Source: Bin80 sp965208025 (lineage in GTDB: Bacteria; Bacteroidota; Rhodothermia; Rhodothermales; Bin80). From it: a DNA stretch of 64,000 nucleotides. Below are positions 37,353 through 46,257 of this stretch, piece after piece (the first letter of the stretch is position 1; each line of letters opens with the position of its first letter). Below the pieces are notes generated by a model. It did no database searches and was not told the origin of the DNA. It saw only the letters and a list, made by a program, of their open reading frames with translations. Position numbers and translations under genes: made by a program. The DNA lies in contig OZ242302.1 in NCBI GenBank assembly GCA_965208025.1, positions 2,790,001 through 2,854,000 of the forward strand. The letters run 5' to 3'.

Positions 37353-37815
37353 GAGCCTCTTTCAGAATTCTTTATTCTCCCCTGTTGCCCCCCGCTGATT
37401 TAGGGCTTAAACTGGTTCAGTTTCGTCAGATTACGCGAATCCTTGGTACGGGTTCGCCGTTTTGTGGAGTCGATCGGTTCTTTGCCTGCACGGATGTCTC
37501 TGTTTGGTGAATTTTGTCCATGATCCGTGTAGATTTCACACACCCCTCCCACGGCTTCTGTGGTTCAAAGCACCCAAATTCTGTTATGTTAGGTGTTAGA
37601 TGGCCGGTTTACTGGACCATCCGTAGCAGTTGGTCCACCGTGAGTACCACCACGCTGAACATCAAATGACAGAGGACTTTCTCGTGCCCACGGGCGCGGA
37701 TATTGCGTCCACCGAACTCATCTTTGAGCCGCCCAAAGGCCCGCTCCACGGTCGAACGTTCCCGGTAGCGAACCCGCTCAGCAGGAATGAATCCGGCCGT
37801 CCGTTGCGCCTTTTC
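37353..37815 (-). mobile_element. Truncated IS5-like element, right end
   Basis: The minus strand matches bases about 8650-9113 of the complete IS: the inverted end GAGCCTCTTTCAGAATTCTT at 37353 and the last 70 or so codons of the transposase (YRERSTVERAFGRLKDEF, HEKVLCHLMFSVVVLTVDQ). Similarity stops at 37815, where IS21-like sequence begins, so the later IS21 insertion or a deletion cut it. Confidence 0.85.
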
Positions 37816-37922
37816 ACAAGTTTGTCATTTCCCCTCTGGTGGATTAATATTTAGCTCTGATTTGGGGTTTTTTTGCTCTGGACTCCCTGTTTTCCTCTGA
37901 TTTTCGCCTGTTTTTCAGGTTC

Positions 37923-38044
37923 CTGACTTCGTATATATTCAGATGAAATTGCCAGTCTATTCAGGTATAATGGAAAAAACGGGCGCATACTTTCTCCGTT
38001 CAAGTGCTATTCATCCATTATACCTGAATATACAGTCGAAGTCA
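37923..38044. repeat. Nested palindrome before istA remnant
   Basis: Outer arms CTGACTTCG (37923) and CGAAGTCAG (38036-38044), then TATATTCAG / CTGAATATA, then a perfect 14-bp inner pair TCAGGTATAATGGA (37961-37974) and TCCATTATACCTGA (38014-38027). The inner part equals the repeat at 2256-2319. It may be the multi-site left end of the IS21 element, whose outer edge could be the TGTCATTTCCCC at 37826. Confidence 0.6.
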
Positions 38045-38050
38045 GAAATT

Positions 38051-38644
38051 ATGCCTTTACCCCGATTATTCATGCGTACACTATTCCGAATTTTAGAGCT
38101 TCACTTCGTCGAGAAGTTCTCAATCCGTGCGATTGCACGGACCGTGGGATGTAGTCAAAGTTCCGTTGCTCGGATTCTTGAACGCGCGAAGATTGCCAAG
38201 CTTTCATGGCCACTTCCCGAGGGAATGACCGATTCGGATGTGGAGCGGATCCTGTATCCGGCCCGTATGTCTTCGGTTGAACGTCCACTCCCGAATTGGA
38301 TGGAGGTCTACAAGGAACTGTCCCAACACCGATCGCTAACCTTACATCAGGTATGGACGGAATAGATAGAACAGAATCCCAACGGATATCTGTATAGCCA
38401 TTTGTGTGATCTCTATCGCCAGTGGCGTCGCGCGCATAAAGATGCTGTTGTGCATCTGGACCGCAAAGCCGGCGAACGTTTGTATGTGGATTATTCAGGA
38501 AAGAACCTGTGGATCACGGATCGCCGGACAAGAGCGAAGCGATCGGTGACTCTTTTGTTCGGAATACGCACCAGTGAATCCGCCATGGAACAACTTAGAT
38601 CAGTGTTACCGTTGAGTTGTGATGGGAGTGGTAGAGACGGATAA
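38051..38644 (+). pseudogene. istA: IS21 istA fragment with nonsense mutation
   Basis: From ATG 38051 the frame reads LELHFVEKFSIRAIARTVGC, SQSSVARIL (helix-turn-helix) and LSWPLPEGMTDSDVERILYP, the N-terminus of IS21 IstA. It hits a TAG at 38363 (HQVWTE*IEQNPNGYLYSHL), probably a Trp codon mutated. The same frame then continues with AGERLYVDYSGKNLWITDRR, the start of the catalytic domain. It is truncated near 38640, with most of istA and all of istB missing. Confidence 0.8.
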
Positions 38645-38718
38645 ACATCTCAATCGGTTAAATGCAAGGACGGACTCATAGATCTCCAAGATTCTCTTAC
38701 CAAATAGGTTACAGAATT

Positions 38719-40548
38719 TTAGAACTGGGTATTGCGGAAAAATAGCATCCCCCCTCCGAGGCCGCCACTGAATAAATCAAGGTCTCCGTCACGGTCAATA
38801 TCTATGAATGCAGGGACGGCAAGGATTGGGAAAGAAGCGGGCAGGGGAATAGATTCAACAAATCGTGGTTGAGTGGGGGTACCCTCGTTCATGTAGACGA
38901 CCACTCCATCAATCTCTCGTCCCAAAATTAGATCCTGATCTCCATCTCCATCCAAGTCAGCAAAACGGGGAACGCTTCGCCGCCCAACATCAATATCCTC
39001 AAATTTGTCGCTGATCAGGTCAAATTGAGGTGAACCGAGAGAACCATTGTTGCGATAAAAATTCAGATCTCCCGAAGATTCGCCAATAAATAGGTCCAGA
39101 TCACCATCCGCATCAATATCCACCAAAGCCGGAGTACTGTTGCTGCCCCGAGTCAAAACCACCGTTTTGCTCTCATCCTGTACAAAATTCGGCACCTGTG
39201 GGGTTCCATCATTCCTGAAATAGAGACTTCCCTTGTTCCATGTCCCCACCAACATATCCAGATCCCCGTCCGCATCCAGGTCAGCCACCGCAGGTGCTAA
39301 GTTGTAATATCCTACAATATCAAGTGGATCCCGCTCCTGCCAACTCAATTGTCCAGAAACCGATACATTTTCAAAATAATAAATCGTCCCAGTATTAAAA
39401 TCCTGCGTCGAAATCTTGTTGGAAATCAAGAGATCATGATCCCCGTCACCATCCAAGTCCGCGAATACAGGATAAGAGTCTGCTCCAACATCAATTCCAG
39501 AAAGTAGGGTTTTTGTTCTGACTTCAAACCCCTCCGGTGTAGGATCTATATGATAGAGATTCTCTACTGCGGACTTACTTGGGTTAAATGCGCCACCTAA
39601 GACCCCAAAGATCAATTCCGAAATCCCATCTCCGTCAAGATCGGCAAACTGGACCGAGTTGTAACCACTGGTCTTGATCGGGTTGTTGGGAGGATAAGCA
39701 ATTGGTTCATTCCGAAGATTTGGTTCCGTACAGCTTCCAGTATTGGAAATAAGCAAGATCCCCGCCTCAAAAAAATCCCCCCAAAAAAGATCCTGATCTC
39801 CGTCCTGATCAATATCATGGAAGGATAGGGCATTCGCGCCGTGTAGGGTTGCAAACATCCCAACAATCTCTATATCCTCAAACCGGTCGGTCACCAGTTG
39901 AAATCTGGGAAGCCCCGATTCATCCGCACCAACTGATTCATAATGCAACACTGTACCACTTACGCGTCCAATAAACAGGTCTAGTAATCCATCACAATCC
40001 AAATCCGTAATCGCTGGTATATTCTGACGGTCCATGAAGAGTGGAACTCCCTCGGCGTCTCGGAGCGAGTCCATGGGAGTAGCGAAGGATGGAGAGGTTG
40101 GTGTTCCCTCGTTACGGAAGAGCCGCACATAACTGAATGTTGTTTCGCCAAGCAAATCATAGTCGCCATCCTGATCCAGATCCAAGAACCGATACCATTC
40201 GCCGACATCCAGATCCAAGTATTGGTCGCTACGCCAGATAAAGGAAGGGGCAAGGGGGGTGCCTGTATTTTCAAAGAATTTGACATGACCTGTCAACTCC
40301 TGAATGAATAGATCCAGATCCAGATCTCCATCAATATCCACCAGTTGGGGTCTGGGAAGGTTAAATCCGCCATGGAACGGATGATCAAGGCGATCACCGT
40401 CTCTGCCGATTACTTCAATCCCATAGACTTCTTGCGTGTAAGACGGGGGAAAGGACGGCAGGTCCAGACTCGTCGTTTGCGTACTTGCGCAGCCTGTCAA
40501 AAATAGGAAGACAAGACCCAGAAAGGCACGGCCTCTAACGAGTCCCAA
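38719..40548 (-). CDS. FG-GAP/VCBS-repeat lipoprotein
   Basis: 609 aa from TTG 40548, chosen because it gives a lipoprotein signal (LVRGRAFLGLVFLFLTGC) and overlaps the upstream gene by 14 bases; the long open upstream part only shadows that gene. The body has many calcium-binding FG-GAP/VCBS motifs such as DIDGDLDLDLF, DLDGDGDHDLL, DLDADGDLDML and DIDRDGDLDLFSGG, consistent with a seven-bladed propeller on the cell surface. It is the last gene of a minus-strand run after the YVTN propeller and choice-of-anchor B genes. A duplicate of its 3' end lies at 32546-32625. Function unknown; adhesion or scaffold is typical guesswork. Confidence 0.85.
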   Translation of the reverse strand: MGLVRGRAFLGLVFLFLTGCASTQTTSLDLPSFPPSYTQEVYGIEVIGRDGDRLDHPFHGGFNLPRPQLVDIDGDLDLDLFIQELTGHVKFFENTGTPLAPSFIWRSDQYLDLDVGEWYRFLDLDQDGDYDLLGETTFSYVRLFRNEGTPTSPSFATPMDSLRDAEGVPLFMDRQNIPAITDLDCDGLLDLFIGRVSGTVLHYESVGADESGLPRFQLVTDRFEDIEIVGMFATLHGANALSFHDIDQDGDQDLFWGDFFEAGILLISNTGSCTEPNLRNEPIAYPPNNPIKTSGYNSVQFADLDGDGISELIFGVLGGAFNPSKSAVENLYHIDPTPEGFEVRTKTLLSGIDVGADSYPVFADLDGDGDHDLLISNKISTQDFNTGTIYYFENVSVSGQLSWQERDPLDIVGYYNLAPAVADLDADGDLDMLVGTWNKGSLYFRNDGTPQVPNFVQDESKTVVLTRGSNSTPALVDIDADGDLDLFIGESSGDLNFYRNNGSLGSPQFDLISDKFEDIDVGRRSVPRFADLDGDGDQDLILGREIDGVVVYMNEGTPTQPRFVESIPLPASFPILAVPAFIDIDRDGDLDLFSGGLGGGMLFFRNTQF

Positions 40549-41890
40549 GACCCGTGGGATTGGGTCCCACTTCAAGCATCCTTGTGATTTCACGTGTGTT
40601 GGTGTCAATGACCGCAATGACGCCTGGAAGATATCCATCCTGCCACATGTAGCGACCATGATAGGCTCCCTTAAGATTATTGTTGGAAATATACACGGTA
40701 CGTCCATCCGGTGAGATAGCAGCCCCATGGGGCTCAGAAAGCCCATCAATCGTTGCAGCAACGGCGCGCTGAGCAACATCTACAACGGTTGCCCGATTCC
40801 CCATTTTATTACCGAACCACACGAAGTTGCCATCTGGACTGAAGACAGGATGCCAAGGTGCCATTCCGACTTGAATGGATCCATCCAAAGTTGGATCGGA
40901 AGGATCGGATGTATCAAAGAAGAAAAATTCTCCAGTAAGCTGTCCTCCAACTACCATCGTTTGACCATCTGGAGAGACGGCAAATTGCACCAGTGTGTGC
41001 GTATCTCCTTCAATAGATTGCAATTCAGGAATTTCAGCTGCATGATCTACGGTAGCCATGCGATTTTCTGCGAGACTGGCCACATAGACGTACGTTCCCG
41101 TCAGATCTGTGGCAAGTGCGTGAGGGCGCGGAAAAAATACGTCCAACTCCTCTATGTTCATCCCATCACGTTCAACAATCCCAATTCGTTGAGGTGGGTT
41201 CACGGCTTTCATGGAACGTCCAACAAATAAGAGACTATCGGTAGGGCTGACGACTAACATGCCCGGCCGCTCAAATGCAATCTGATCAATCAGTTCATTC
41301 TGCTGATTGAACTTAAGCACTCTGTCATCCCCAATCAGAGATACATAGAATGCAGAGCCATCAGGTTCAACGGCAACATGATGCGGACGAGAGTCAGCGG
41401 TGAATCCAAGCTCCTGCAAGTCAATCGTACGAATGATTAGGTTCGTGTCCATATCAATGACAGCAATCTTAGCGGCACCTTGGATGCAGGCATACAAAAG
41501 GTTGAAGGCATCGGAGTAGGCAATGCGGCCGTCATCATTCGGCGCTCCTTGTTCAATCCATGAACGGATCAGGGAGAGATCTTCTTCGGATACATGTGCA
41601 GCATGGACGCTCAGCGAGTCCTCGGCAGAGAGCTTGGTCGCAAGACGGATGAGTAAACTACCTTCTGGGTCGTAGGGAATTACAACTTCCCCATGATCCG
41701 ACCCTGCAAGGATTGTATCCCATGATTCAAGGGATAGACCAGTCTCCCGTTCAAGAAGAGGTACAAATTTTTCCTGAATGATCGGCAGTACATGATCACT
41801 GAAACGCAGCGATGCGGATTGCGCCTGAATATTCCCCACTACAACAATGAGAAATAGCGCAACACATGACAGATGTCTCATCATCCTCAT
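40535..41890 (-). CDS. YVTN beta-propeller with haem-less cytochrome-like N-domain
   Basis: 451 aa, signal peptide (MRHLSCVALFLIVVVGNIQAQ). Residues about 27-125 resemble the planctomycete-type cytochrome C domain (HVLPIIQEKF, TGLSLESWDTILAGSDHG, SLIRSWIEQGAPNDDG), but the CxxCH haem site is absent, being replaced by KFVPLLERE. Residues about 125-451 are a YVTN/lactonase-like propeller (PHHVAVEPDGSAFYVSLIG, AVSPDGQTMVVGG, PHGAAISPDGRTVYISNN). AGAGGG-type purines precede the ATG. It starts 14 bases after the choice-of-anchor B gene and overlaps the FG-GAP gene, so the three are one operon. Periplasmic or surface location is likely; activity unknown. Confidence 0.85.
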   Translation of the reverse strand: MRMMRHLSCVALFLIVVVGNIQAQSASLRFSDHVLPIIQEKFVPLLERETGLSLESWDTILAGSDHGEVVIPYDPEGSLLIRLATKLSAEDSLSVHAAHVSEEDLSLIRSWIEQGAPNDDGRIAYSDAFNLLYACIQGAAKIAVIDMDTNLIIRTIDLQELGFTADSRPHHVAVEPDGSAFYVSLIGDDRVLKFNQQNELIDQIAFERPGMLVVSPTDSLLFVGRSMKAVNPPQRIGIVERDGMNIEELDVFFPRPHALATDLTGTYVYVASLAENRMATVDHAAEIPELQSIEGDTHTLVQFAVSPDGQTMVVGGQLTGEFFFFDTSDPSDPTLDGSIQVGMAPWHPVFSPDGNFVWFGNKMGNRATVVDVAQRAVAATIDGLSEPHGAAISPDGRTVYISNNNLKGAYHGRYMWQDGYLPGVIAVIDTNTREITRMLEVGPNPTGLGTR

Positions 41891-41904
41891 ACGTTGTCCC
41901 TCTT

Positions 41905-44298
41905 CTAAATGTCAATATTCTGTCTTTGAACAATGAATAGCCCCTCATTGATACTGGTGACAATGATGGTACCACTGGGAAAATAGGGGTAATTACTCCA
42001 TGATCCTTCAAAGCCAGGCTTATCTGTACCTTCAGGATAGGTGTCAAAAAAGCCAATCTCTACGGGATTTGAACGATCGCTGATATCAAAAATGCGCAGA
42101 CCACTTTTATAATTTGACTGGTACATTACATCTCCCTGAATGTACAGGTTATGATCACTGGAGAGATTTTCGGACATGAACTCATTCACCAATTGGGGAT
42201 CGTCCAAATCCGTGATGTCCCAAATGAGGGTGCGAGTTCCAACCACTTTTTCCTGCAATTCATCTAGTTCATCATTCATGTAAAAGTACTCAAAGTCATC
42301 CGTGATCCAGCCTTGGTGTGAGTAAGCAACATTCGGGTACTCAGCGGCAGCTAAAGCAATCGTATTTTCTTTGTCCGTGACGTCTGAGATGCTCAGCGCG
42401 GTCTCATTTGAGTTAAAGCAAATCTCTTTGCCTGTGTGTTCAGTATCTGGCCCATCATAGATGACGCACTGCGCATCATGCGAATAGCCAGTACCTTGAC
42501 GTCCTGTAGATACATCTGCAAAGCAACCTGCAAATGCTGGTGCAAGAGGATCACGAATGTCAACCATATGGAGGCCTCCACCACAGGTATCACCACCACC
42601 ACTGCTTCCCACCACATAGGCGAACCCGGACTCTTCGTTGATCACTACATTATGAGCACTTGCGATGCCGTCATAGTGGGCATCATGTAAATAGGTGATT
42701 GGGCCATCACTCTCTTGCCTCAGATGGGTCAAGTCAAAGACCTGCATTCCATGCTCTCCCGCATTATCCGCAACAATAAATGCGTGGTTTGAATAGACTT
42801 TGATATCACGCCAAGGGGCTGGATTGGCCCCCTCAGTAAGTGGCAGATCCCCTTTCAAGACCGGATTGGACGGATCGGTAATATCCACGAATGAAGTCCC
42901 GTTCGTACGACCCACCAAGGCATATTCACGATTCGTTTCGGGATCTACCCAGCCCCAAACATCATTGGTATGGACTCCCTCGGTTCCGCCAAGATCTTCC
43001 ACGGTCATAAAGGATAAGAGATCTACATTCCCACAATCAAACTGACCAGCGACTCCATCGGTACAGTCCATGGATCCGCTCGAGAGAAGAACGAGCTCTT
43101 TTCCTGTTTTCAAGGCACTACTCAGGCTCCACTCTCCGGATTCAGCGTCACGTTGGATCACACGAACCACCCCTTTGCCAAGGTTGGAGGCTGGAGCACT
43201 CACAATTCCCAGTTGGTCAGAGAAAGAAATGATCATCCCGAAGAGGGTATCCCCGTCGCCAGAACTAATCTCGCCCGTTTTGCTCCATTGCAATGAATCT
43301 CCGTCAAGTTCATAGATGGAGATGGATCCTGCTTGGCTATTTTCAAGAGGGGTGCCGGCCAACAGGGTTGAGTGATGAGCACTAAATCCGAGGCCAAAAA
43401 AATCGGGGCCAGTGGAATCGGATTCAACTACTTGCAACACTTCAATCGCGGCGGGTCCAGCCAGCGCCCAGACCAGCTTACCAGAAGGAGGGGGACCGGT
43501 AGGCTGCACATTGGGGATGATCCCAGGGGCGCCAATCAGGAGCTTGGAGTCGTCAACGACCTGCATAAGAGTGCCCAAGGCAACCCCATTGATGCGCTCA
43601 TCACTCCCGCTAAGAAATTGCTGACCGTGCCAACCATCTTCATGCTCCGCAAAATGATAAATCGCTCCAGCACCTTCATTGGAACCAGGAGCGCCAACGT
43701 AGATGGCTTCATTTCCCCCAATTCCGACCGTTGCACCGAATAAGTCATTAGGCTGTGGCTCATCAGGTGTCAGGGTACCAGAGGGTACAAATCCCTCGTC
43801 CGCACGTCTGAAAACTGTAACGGTACTTGTAGAGTCAAGACCAACCATGCCACCCGAAACTAACAAGGATCCCGAAAAAGCAACACTCCCACCAATGGGA
43901 GATTCGGTCGTTCCTGACAACTTGGCGATTTCTTCCCAGTTCCCAGATTCCTGATTGTGGGCAAAGAGGTAGATGGCTCCGCCATTGCCTTCCATGGATG
44001 GAGAACCAACTGCCAGATGGTCTCCGCTCGCAACAATCTGATAACCGAACATATCTCCGACCGTCGCATCGGATGCCATGAGTTCGCCGACAACTTCCCA
44101 ACTTTCGCCATCCTCGGATCTGGCATAAATGTAGACCACTCCGGGATCTTCATCCGATGGTGCAGGATGTCCGACAAACAAGGCATGATCGGCGATCTCG
44201 GAGGAGAGACCGAACGCATTGATTTGCGCATGAGCGGCTGCAATGGGAAGGGCCAAAAGCAACAAAAGGAACGAATAATTTATTGTGAAACGGTTCAT
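41905..44298 (-). CDS. Choice-of-anchor B family protein with FG-GAP repeats
   Basis: 797 aa from ATG 44298, which begins a clear signal peptide (INYSFLLLLLALPIAAAHAQ); the longer frame to 44382 adds nothing. Residues about 30-400 carry FG-GAP repeats (GDMFGYQIVASGDHLAVGSP, DLFGATVGIGG, LFGMIISFSDQLGIVSAP). Residues about 430-797 match the choice-of-anchor B (TIGR04312) region: VWGWVDPETNREYALVG, FVDITDPSNPVLKGDL, ASAHNVVINEESGFAYVVG, YSHDAQCVIYDGPDTE, AYSHQGWITDD and SSDHNLYIQGDVMYQSNYKS. Such proteins are exported and surface-linked, but this one ends without a T9SS domain. It follows glgB by 61 bases and heads a three-gene run. Confidence 0.88.
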   Translation of the reverse strand: MNRFTINYSFLLLLLALPIAAAHAQINAFGLSSEIADHALFVGHPAPSDEDPGVVYIYARSEDGESWEVVGELMASDATVGDMFGYQIVASGDHLAVGSPSMEGNGGAIYLFAHNQESGNWEEIAKLSGTTESPIGGSVAFSGSLLVSGGMVGLDSTSTVTVFRRADEGFVPSGTLTPDEPQPNDLFGATVGIGGNEAIYVGAPGSNEGAGAIYHFAEHEDGWHGQQFLSGSDERINGVALGTLMQVVDDSKLLIGAPGIIPNVQPTGPPPSGKLVWALAGPAAIEVLQVVESDSTGPDFFGLGFSAHHSTLLAGTPLENSQAGSISIYELDGDSLQWSKTGEISSGDGDTLFGMIISFSDQLGIVSAPASNLGKGVVRVIQRDAESGEWSLSSALKTGKELVLLSSGSMDCTDGVAGQFDCGNVDLLSFMTVEDLGGTEGVHTNDVWGWVDPETNREYALVGRTNGTSFVDITDPSNPVLKGDLPLTEGANPAPWRDIKVYSNHAFIVADNAGEHGMQVFDLTHLRQESDGPITYLHDAHYDGIASAHNVVINEESGFAYVVGSSGGGDTCGGGLHMVDIRDPLAPAFAGCFADVSTGRQGTGYSHDAQCVIYDGPDTEHTGKEICFNSNETALSISDVTDKENTIALAAAEYPNVAYSHQGWITDDFEYFYMNDELDELQEKVVGTRTLIWDITDLDDPQLVNEFMSENLSSDHNLYIQGDVMYQSNYKSGLRIFDISDRSNPVEIGFFDTYPEGTDKPGFEGSWSNYPYFPSGTIIVTSINEGLFIVQRQNIDI

Positions 44299-44359
44299 CT
44301 GTGTGGTTAGTAAATTGTTAAGTTGGTACTGTGTTGATTCGAATAGGATGCATGATGAA

Positions 44360-46252
44360 TCATGAGTCTTTCTGCAACACAAGGAATGCGAGTGGAGGTA
44401 GGACTACGACGATACTTGCAGGGCGATCATGGTAGGGAACAGGCATACTCTGAACCTTTCCCATGTTTCCCATGCCGCTCCCCCCATAGAGGGATGCGTC
44501 ACTGTTAAGGCGTTCACTCCACTTCCCCTCTTCGTGGACCCCAATGCGGAAATTATGGCGTGGAACTGGAGTCAAATTGAGGGCGAATACAATGCTCTCG
44601 GAGCCCTGCTTACGTTCATAGATCAGGATTGAATCATCAATATGTTCGCCGACCCATGCCCAGCCCTCGGGCCTGTCATTCCAGAGCGTCGGACATTCCA
44701 GATACAAAGAGTTTAGATCCTTAACGAGGCGGAGGATCCCTTGATGCAATGGTTGGCTGGCTAGGTCCCAATTCAAGGGCTGGTCATGATTCCATTCCTG
44801 TGTTGAGGCAAATTCACACCCCATGAAGAGCATCTTTTTGCCAGGATGACCAAACATGTGTCCCAGAAGAAGGCGATAGTTGGCCGCTTTTTGCCATTCA
44901 TCCCCAGGCATCCGATCCCATAAAGACCCCTTACCATGTACCACTTCGTCGTGCGAAAGCGGGAGAATATAATGCTCACTGAAGGCATATACAAACGAGA
45001 AGGTCAGCAGGTTGTGGTGATACTTGCGATGCACCGGATCTTCTCCCATGTAAGAGAGCACATCATTCATCCAACCCATGTTCCATTTGTACATGAAGCC
45101 CAATCCATGATCATAGGTTGGGGCCGAAACCCCGCGAAAAGCGGTGGATTCCTCTGCAATCGTGAAGGCACCTGGAAAATGGGAGTAAACCGCCTCATTC
45201 GTTCGTTTGAGAAGATCGATTGCTTCCAGATTTTCCCGCTCCCCGTAGATGTTTGGTGACCATTCATTGCGCGAATAATCGCGATAGAGCATTGAGGCAA
45301 CGGCATCAACTCGCAACGCATCAACATGATACTTGTCAATCCAAAAGAGTGCATTTGAGATGAGAAAATTTTGTACGCCAGCCCTGCCATAGTCAAAGAT
45401 ATAGGTCCCCCAGTCGGGATGGTACCTCATGACCGGGTCATCATATTCATACAGAGTGTCCCCATCATAGAAGACCAACCCCTGCGGATCTGTAGCAAAG
45501 TGAGCAGGAACCCAATCCACAATGACCCCAATTCCCCGCTGATGCAGGGTATCAATCAGGAACATCAGATCTTCCGGGGAGCCGAACCGATACGTTGGAG
45601 AATAGTACCCGATCACCTGATATCCCCAGGATCCATAGAATGCGTGTTCAGCCACGGGGAGAAGTTCAATATGCGTGAATCCCAGATTGCTCACATGATC
45701 CGCGAGCTGAGTGGCAATCTCTTGATAGGATAAAGACGATCCATAGCCTTTGTGTCTCCAGGATCCAAGGTGGACCTCATAGATGGAAATGGGTTGACCG
45801 AGCGTGGCAGTTCCATCACGCTGCTCCATCCACTCGTGGTCACTCCATTCGTATTGTAAGGGATTCAGGATAGCAGAGAGCCCTTGTACACTGGATCCCT
45901 GAGATGCGGGAGGTTCCATCTGAACTGCATAAGGGTCGCACTTGTCGGCGACATACAATCCGCGACGAATCCGGTACTTGTACCGCTGCCCCGAGGATGC
46001 ACCGGGCACAAAACATTCCCAGCAACCGCCTCCAGTATGCTGCATCGGATGTGTTTCCTGATTCCACTCATTGAAATCCCCGATCACATGAACCGAATCT
46101 GCATTGGGTGCCCAGACAGCAAACCACGCGCCATCTTTTTGCAAATGCCCACCTAACCGATCATAGCTTTTGATCAGGGTTCCATGATCCCAAAAATAAA
46201 GATCCTCATCGGAGAGCCAGCGACTCGTTTTTGTTTTAGATTTGCGGGACAT
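44360..46252 (-). CDS. glgB: 1,4-alpha-glucan branching enzyme
   Basis: 630 aa; a GH13 enzyme that makes alpha-1,6 branches in glycogen or maltosyl-built glucan. It has the N-terminal CBM48 (WFAVWAPNADSVHVIGDFNE), the GH13 barrel with nucleophile D316 (DALRVDAVASMLYRDY), acid/base Glu in AEEST (367-368) and transition-state D435 (LSHDEVVHGKGSL), and the C-terminal beta domain. The length is that of the shorter GlgB type without an extra N-module. The start is five bases after the glgE stop, so the two are co-transcribed, which matches the GlgE pathway where both act on the same polymer. Confidence 0.96.
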   Translation of the reverse strand: MSRKSKTKTSRWLSDEDLYFWDHGTLIKSYDRLGGHLQKDGAWFAVWAPNADSVHVIGDFNEWNQETHPMQHTGGGCWECFVPGASSGQRYKYRIRRGLYVADKCDPYAVQMEPPASQGSSVQGLSAILNPLQYEWSDHEWMEQRDGTATLGQPISIYEVHLGSWRHKGYGSSLSYQEIATQLADHVSNLGFTHIELLPVAEHAFYGSWGYQVIGYYSPTYRFGSPEDLMFLIDTLHQRGIGVIVDWVPAHFATDPQGLVFYDGDTLYEYDDPVMRYHPDWGTYIFDYGRAGVQNFLISNALFWIDKYHVDALRVDAVASMLYRDYSRNEWSPNIYGERENLEAIDLLKRTNEAVYSHFPGAFTIAEESTAFRGVSAPTYDHGLGFMYKWNMGWMNDVLSYMGEDPVHRKYHHNLLTFSFVYAFSEHYILPLSHDEVVHGKGSLWDRMPGDEWQKAANYRLLLGHMFGHPGKKMLFMGCEFASTQEWNHDQPLNWDLASQPLHQGILRLVKDLNSLYLECPTLWNDRPEGWAWVGEHIDDSILIYERKQGSESIVFALNLTPVPRHNFRIGVHEEGKWSERLNSDASLYGGSGMGNMGKVQSMPVPYHDRPASIVVVLPPLAFLVLQKDS

Positions 46253-46257
46253 AAAGG

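Noticed and set aside
34640..37815. Composite transposon carrying the peptide-propeller operon
   Set aside because: Neither IS piece is complete or contains a working transposase, and the pieces are a left-type and a right end, not two full copies.
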